Shown one piece after another: positions 60,281 to 64,000 of a DNA stretch of 64,000 nucleotides. The notes under the pieces are model-generated. The model saw only the letters and a list, made by a program, of their open reading frames with translations, was not told the DNA's origin and did not search any database. The position numbers and the translations under genes are program-made. Location of the stretch: contig DATIPQ010000038.1 in the NCBI GenBank assembly GCA_035471785.1, positions 1 to 64,000 on the forward strand. Direction: 5' to 3'. Each line of letters begins with the position of its first letter. The stretch's first letter is position 1. The DNA comes from Acidobacteriota bacterium (lineage in GTDB: Bacteria; Acidobacteriota; UBA6911; RPQK01; DATIPO01).

Positions 60281-60866
60281 CGCCCTTCTCCTTCCCTGAA
60301 GATGGAATGTCAGTGCAAAAAACTATCGGGCTAGGATAAAGCAGCGGCGCTTAGATTGCAAGCGTTTTCCTAGTGAACAATTTCTCTGTGCGCTTTGTAG
60401 CGAAGGGGTGCCGACTCGACTCGTGCTGGGCGAGTCGACGACGCGGAGAGGGGAGACGGCAGAAACAGCGCCCTACAGTTACAACTTTAATTGCCTTCCC
60501 TCGCGAGTTGACAAATGAGAACCGCGGCAGCGGCAGCATCCATCCTTGAGTCAATTCCGCTGGTCCCCACCAAGAATCAAAGACAAATTGTCTCCATAGA
60601 AACTCAGCTTCTTTCATATTTTAGAATATGTATTTAGCTAAACATATTCCCAATACTTTATTTATCCTGGGGTTAAGCTTGGGATCTTTTGTCGGGTTTC
60701 CGACAGACTTTAGCACTGTTTCACTTTATAGTCCGCCTTAAGCTAGAGGACAGATTTCCCATAGACCTGTTGATTTCCTGGTCCTTAGTCATCGTGCCAG
60801 GCCTATGCAATCGCCCTCTCCATACGTACATCAGGCCCTCATGGCCGTCCATCAAGGAGGTTTCAC
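60281..60866. other. AT-rich intergenic region upstream of the RiPP precursor
   Basis: These 586 bases include the only strongly AT-rich stretch in this part (about 60600-60735), with a long imperfect palindrome (60624-60649), a small hairpin (60691-60704) and a TATAGT (60727-60732). A consensus-like TTGACA occurs at 60508-60513 but has no -10 at the right distance. Short open frames here have no support. Confidence 0.5.
60624..60649 (+). promoter_or_regulatory. Imperfect palindrome, candidate operator
   Basis: GAATAT-GTA-TTTAG and CTAAA-C-ATATTC form a 26-bp dyad with a 2-base offset, lying in the AT-rich region about 220 bp before the precursor gene. A regulator-binding role is inferred. 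Confidence 0.4.
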
Positions 60867-61148
60867 ATGGCTATCCACTCTCAGCAGACTCCCGCAGTGC
60901 CCGCAGCAGCTATGCCGGTGAATCTGCAAGCGCTTCAAGATCGGCTTTACGAAGACGAAGCTCTGCGCGAATCTTTCCGAAAGGATCCGGTCAAAGTGCT
61001 GCGCGACTCGGGCATGCAACTGACTGAGGAGATGGAGGAGAACTTGCGCCACTTCGTTCAGAAGGCCCAAGCTCCGGCTAAGTTCGAGATGCAGGACGAA
61101 TTTAGCGAGGACATCGCCATCGTGATTTCCATCTCCATTCCCTTCTGA
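60867..61148 (+). CDS. RiPP precursor peptide
   Basis: A 93-residue peptide. AAGGAGG lies 6 nt before the ATG, the best ribosome-binding site of the window. Residues 18-65 look like a Nif11/NHLP-type leader: alternating acidic and hydrophobic helix turns (LQDRLYEDEALRESFRKDPV, then LRDSGMQLTEEMEENLRHFV). After a short linker the C-terminus reads DIAIVISISIPF (82-93), an unusual run of alternating Ile and Ser that is a plausible core for a C-methylating radical SAM enzyme. No Cys is present in the core, so thioether or lanthionine bridges are excluded. The radical SAM gene follows by 143 bp. No protease or exporter gene is adjacent. Confidence 0.7.
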   Translation: MAIHSQQTPAVPAAAMPVNLQALQDRLYEDEALRESFRKDPVKVLRDSGMQLTEEMEENLRHFVQKAQAPAKFEMQDEFSEDIAIVISISIPF

Positions 61149-61194
61149 TCGCTTTCAGCGGCCGATTCTGACGGTCAAGGAATAAAAGGACACT

Positions 61195-61255
61195 TCCCGG
61201 GCGATGATCCGGGAGGTCCGCCTTGCCCGTCCGGTTTCAGGCGTTTTTTGAACGC
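61195..61255 (+). promoter_or_regulatory. Two hairpins between precursor and maturase genes
   Basis: TCCCGG (61195-61200)/CCGGGA (61209-61214) and GCGTT (61241-61245)/AACGC (61251-61255). They could reduce read-through or protect the precursor mRNA 3' end, so that more precursor than enzyme is made. Confidence 0.4.
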
Positions 61256-61291
61256 TTATTGCTTCGTCTCCGCCACAGGAGGACAGACTCG

Positions 61292-63196
61292 ATGCCGAAA
61301 TATGACTTTAAGGACATCTTGCAGCCCAATGACGCCTTGATCATCGTGCCGCCTTTTGCGGGCCTTGACCGCCCTTCGCTGGGATCTCACGTCTTGCAGG
61401 CTTGCGCCAAGGAGGCGGGCTTCCGGGTGAGCGTTCTCTACGCCAACCTGCTCCTGGCCGAGCACATCGGCGACCTTCTCTATTCCGCCATCTGCTACGC
61501 TCCCATGGCGGGCTTTCTGGGAGAACGCTTCTGGGCCCGCAGCGCTTACGGCGTCCCGCCTCTGGGGCGAAAGATGGACTTCGACTGGGACGTCTACTGG
61601 CAGGACAGCGTTCAGCATCCGGACTTGAAATTCACCTTGGACAAATACAAGGAACTGGAGTCGAAAGCGGAACCCTGGGCCGAGGCGATAGCCGATGCAG
61701 TGGCCGAGATCGGGTTCAAGTTCGTGGGGGCCACCACCACTTTCGAGCAGACCGCGGCCAGCGTTGCGCTGCTCAACCGAATCAAGGAGCGCTCGCCGGA
61801 AACCGTCACCTTGCTGGGCGGGGCCAACTGCGAGGGCGAAATGGGCCACGGCATCCTCAGCCTGAAGGCCAGCATCGACTACATCTTCTCGGGGGAAAGC
61901 GAAGTGACGTTCCCCGAGTTTCTGCAGGCTGCATCGGAGGAGCGTTTGCCTGAGGAGCCCATCATTCAGGGCAAGCCCTGCATGGATTTGGACAGCGTCC
62001 CCATTACCGACTTCTCCGAGTTCTATTCCCAGTACGAATCCTTTCTCTCCAACGAGTCGGTGGTCAAAAAAGACAGGAAGAACAACGTCTGGCTTCCTTA
62101 CGAGGCCAGCCGCGGGTGCTGGTGGGGAGCTAAGCACCATTGCACCTTTTGCGGCATCAACGGGGGCACCCTGACCTTCCGCGAGAAATCGCCGGACGTG
62201 GTCATCAGCCAGTTGAATCAGCTCTTGGAAAAGCATCCCACCAACCGGGTCTGCATGGTCGACAACATCATGCCCTACACTTTCTTCAAGTCGCTGATTC
62301 CGCGCATGCCCGAGGAAGTCTCCGACGTGCACATGTTCTACGAGCAGAAGGCCAATCTCTCCCTCGACCAGGTCAGGTCGCTCAAGGAGGCCGGCGTTGC
62401 CGTCATTCAGCCGGGGATCGAGGCGCTCTCAAGTTCGCTTCTGCGCCGCATGGACAAGGGAGTCAAGGCCAAACAGAACATCGCCTTGCTCCGCTACGCC
62501 CGCTCGGTGCGCCTGGGCGTCAACTGGAACCTGCTTTTCGGATTCCCGGGCGACAAGAAGAGCGACTACCTGGAGACGATGGCGCTGTTTCCCTTCCTCA
62601 GCCACTTGCAGCCTCCCAACGGCTTCTACCGGCTCAGTCTCGACCGCTTCAGTCCCTACCACAGCAATTCCGAAAAATACGGAATCACGCGCAAATACCC
62701 CTGGCCGGGATTGGAAGAGTTCCTGCCGGAGGGGGCCGACGCCATGAAGATCTCCTACCATTTCTTCGGCGACTACCAGAGCGATGCCATGAGCAACAGG
62801 GACCTGATGGTCGAGATCCGCAACGAGATCAGGAAATGGCAGGAGAAATGGAACCAGCCCGAGCAACCGCGTCCGCTGCTGGAGGTCACTCCCCTGTCGC
62901 GCGAGTACTACATGCTCATGGACACTCGTCCTCTGGAAGACCAGCGGCAAGTCCAGTTCTTCAACTGGGAGCAGACCATCGACCTCTTGACCGAGCATCC
63001 TCTGTCCCGCAAGGACGAACTGCAGTGGATGCTCGACTCCAATCTGGCCGTCATCGTGGACGAGCGCATCGTGCCGCTGGCCACGGCCTCGGCCAGCCTG
63101 ATCGAGGCGGCCGAACAAATGGCGCGCAGGAGACAACGCTCCCTGGACGTCGTCCTTCCCATCATTCAAAGCGAGCGATCCGAGTATGTCGCCTGA
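61292..63196 (+). CDS. B12-binding radical SAM RiPP maturase (C-methyltransferase type)
   Basis: A 634-residue radical SAM enzyme of the RiPP maturation C-methyltransferase family (TIGR03975, rSAM_ocin_1). The N-terminal part (about 10-210) has a Rossmann-type, B12-binding-like layout (LLGGANCEGEMGHGIL; YIFSGESEV). The SAM cluster ligands are C276-x7-C284-x2-C287 in RGCWWGAKHHCTFCGIN, the unusual spacing of this family instead of Cx3Cx2C. The C-terminal half supplies substrate binding. It would methylate carbon atoms of the precursor core or make another radical modification. The start at 61292 follows AGGAGG by 9 nt; an upstream frame from 61223 is less likely. A strong terminator follows. 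Confidence 0.85.
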   Translation: MPKYDFKDILQPNDALIIVPPFAGLDRPSLGSHVLQACAKEAGFRVSVLYANLLLAEHIGDLLYSAICYAPMAGFLGERFWARSAYGVPPLGRKMDFDWDVYWQDSVQHPDLKFTLDKYKELESKAEPWAEAIADAVAEIGFKFVGATTTFEQTAASVALLNRIKERSPETVTLLGGANCEGEMGHGILSLKASIDYIFSGESEVTFPEFLQAASEERLPEEPIIQGKPCMDLDSVPITDFSEFYSQYESFLSNESVVKKDRKNNVWLPYEASRGCWWGAKHHCTFCGINGGTLTFREKSPDVVISQLNQLLEKHPTNRVCMVDNIMPYTFFKSLIPRMPEEVSDVHMFYEQKANLSLDQVRSLKEAGVAVIQPGIEALSSSLLRRMDKGVKAKQNIALLRYARSVRLGVNWNLLFGFPGDKKSDYLETMALFPFLSHLQPPNGFYRLSLDRFSPYHSNSEKYGITRKYPWPGLEEFLPEGADAMKISYHFFGDYQSDAMSNRDLMVEIRNEIRKWQEKWNQPEQPRPLLEVTPLSREYYMLMDTRPLEDQRQVQFFNWEQTIDLLTEHPLSRKDELQWMLDSNLAVIVDERIVPLATASASLIEAAEQMARRRQRSLDVVLPIIQSERSEYVA

Positions 63197-63228
63197 AGGC
63201 GGCCGCTTGAGTCGATAGCCAGCTCCAG

Positions 63229-63266
63229 GCCCCGGTCAATCGCTTTTGGACCGGGGCTTTCCTTTT
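63229..63266 (+). terminator. Intrinsic terminator after the RiPP operon
   Basis: GCCCCGGTC (63229-63237) pairs perfectly with GACCGGGGC (63249-63257), an 11-nt loop between, followed by TTTCCTTTT (63258-63266). It closes the two-gene precursor-maturase unit 33 bp after the stop. Confidence 0.85.
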
Positions 63267-63462
63267 CGCCCTCACTTCTTCCGCAAATCGCGGAACTTGA
63301 CACGACGAGACGAAATCTCGGTCATGCAGGCCCGAAATCGCCAACTGGCCCACTACGCTTCTCACGCAGGCCAGATCCTTCTTCATGGCCAAGCGGCTGC
63401 GCGGGGCCGGGAGACTTACACGATATCGCGTTCCCGGCCCCGATGCGCCGTCAGGACGCTGG

Positions 63463-63780
63463 CTACCAACGACCGCCGCGACGGCCTCCGCGGCCTCCTC
63501 CGCCTCCACCGCGGCCGCCCCCTCCGCCGCGGTCGCTGCGGGGACGGGCTTCATTGACCGTCAGAGCGCGTCCGCCGTGATCTTGGCCATTGAGTTCCTC
63601 GATGGCCGCATCAGCATCTTCCTCGCTCATTTCGACGAAGGCGAAGCCGCGAGGTCGACCCGTAGCGCGGTCGGTAGGCATGTGAACGGAGTTGACTTCT
63701 CCGTAGGCCTCGAAAAGATCCCTGACTTCGTCTTCATCAGAGCTGAAGGGCAGGTTTCCAACGTAGATTCTCTTTGTCAT
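63463..63780 (-). CDS. RNA-binding protein with RRM and Gly-rich tail
   Basis: A 105-residue protein with one RNA-recognition motif: RNP2 IYVGNL (4-9) and RNP1 RGFAFVEM (about 43-50), followed by a tail (about 76-105) rich in Gly and Arg. This is the small single-RRM type also found in cyanobacteria and other phyla, often cold-induced. It binds single-stranded RNA, probably as an RNA chaperone. The ATG at 63780 (MTKRIYVGNLPF) is the usual family start. A 220-bp upstream region reaches the window edge; no promoter can be assigned confidently. Confidence 0.88.
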   Translation of the reverse strand: MTKRIYVGNLPFSSDEDEVRDLFEAYGEVNSVHMPTDRATGRPRGFAFVEMSEEDADAAIEELNGQDHGGRALTVNEARPRSDRGGGGGRGGGGGGRGGRRGGRW

Positions 63781-64000
63781 TCCTGTTTCTCTCGCGCTCA
63801 AGCATGAGCGCTCTTTCGGTGGCTCTCGATCAGAGGACCCTGACTCTACTACCTCCTCGATATCCAGACACCGGCAAATCGGTTTCGTGAAGCACTAATG
63901 TGTAGTGAATTGGTCTCGGTGGGAAAACTGCGGAAGTCCGCGGCGCCTCATCCTCCATCAGGTCAGCAAAGCGCTACACTCCTTAAAACAGCCTGGAGAA

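Noticed and set aside
60508-60536. Consensus promoter (TTGACA) for the RiPP operon
   Set aside because: The -35 is perfect, but the sequence 17 bp downstream is GC-rich with no -10 match.
60351-60617. A minus-strand 88-codon frame upstream of the RiPP precursor
   Set aside because: No ribosome-binding site, no recognisable domain, and it covers the probable regulatory region.
60689-61027. A plus-strand open frame overlapping the RiPP precursor in another frame
   Set aside because: It overlaps a gene with a perfect ribosome-binding site and does not look like a protein; it starts without a credible initiation signal.

Overview
The window looks like a chromosomal segment of a high-GC member of the Acidobacteriota. 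The evidence is indirect. It carries three secreted VWA proteins of the type described as the VWFA-related Acidobacterial domain, and two giant MacB/FtsX-like permeases of the acidobacterial duplicated orphan type, one of them paired with PadR. The mix of single-copy housekeeping genes (purA, trxA, ksgA, rnj, ftsK, ilvE, pilT, recX, alaS, accA) is ordinary. I found no rRNA, tRNA or CRISPR array.

Layout. 1-4.9 kb is accessory: a small HTH protein, an IS1-like single-ORF transposase, a two-TM membrane protein, an AbiEii-like nucleotidyltransferase with a small partner, a 57-bp minisatellite and a VapBC-like pair. 5.0-8.0 kb holds a PadR-permease pair with a tandem dyad operator candidate. 8.2-26.2 kb is the housekeeping core: purA, trxA, then a long plus-strand run from ksgA through RNase J, FtsK, two VWA proteins, IlvE, PilT, RecX and AlaS to a lytic transglycosylase and a cell-wall amidase. 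26.4-34.4 kb has a larE-ggt-glycerate kinase operon, a third VWA protein with a lost MIDAS motif, and an rluB-ribE-hypothetical-ribBA operon whose RibBA lacks key catalytic residues of both domains. 34.5-45.8 kb has a thioredoxin-fold secreted protein, a PQQ-like propeller, an S9 peptidase, AccA, a phosphohexomutase, a double-VOC protein and a second permease with an in-frame N-terminal XRE DNA-binding domain. 46-60 kb is envelope and secondary-metabolism-like: methyltransferase, sulfotransferase-like P-loop protein, glycosyltransferase, a secreted acetamidase/formamidase-like protein, an IPT/TIG protein, two gene remnants joined head to head, and a lipoprotein-Rieske oxygenase-methyltransferase operon. 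60.6-63.3 kb is a compact RiPP locus: a 93-residue precursor and a B12-type radical SAM maturase, closed by a strong intrinsic terminator. An RRM protein ends the window.

Three families of dispersed non-coding repeats sit between genes: a 26-bp element including one perfect inverted pair, an 88-bp element, and a 28-bp palindrome. Many genes carry a TANNNT -10-like box 6-17 nt before the start codon, which suggests leaderless or very short-leader transcription.

The items most deserving follow-up are the RiPP locus, the doubly degenerate RibBA inside a riboflavin operon, and the XRE-permease fusion with its triple 10-bp repeat.
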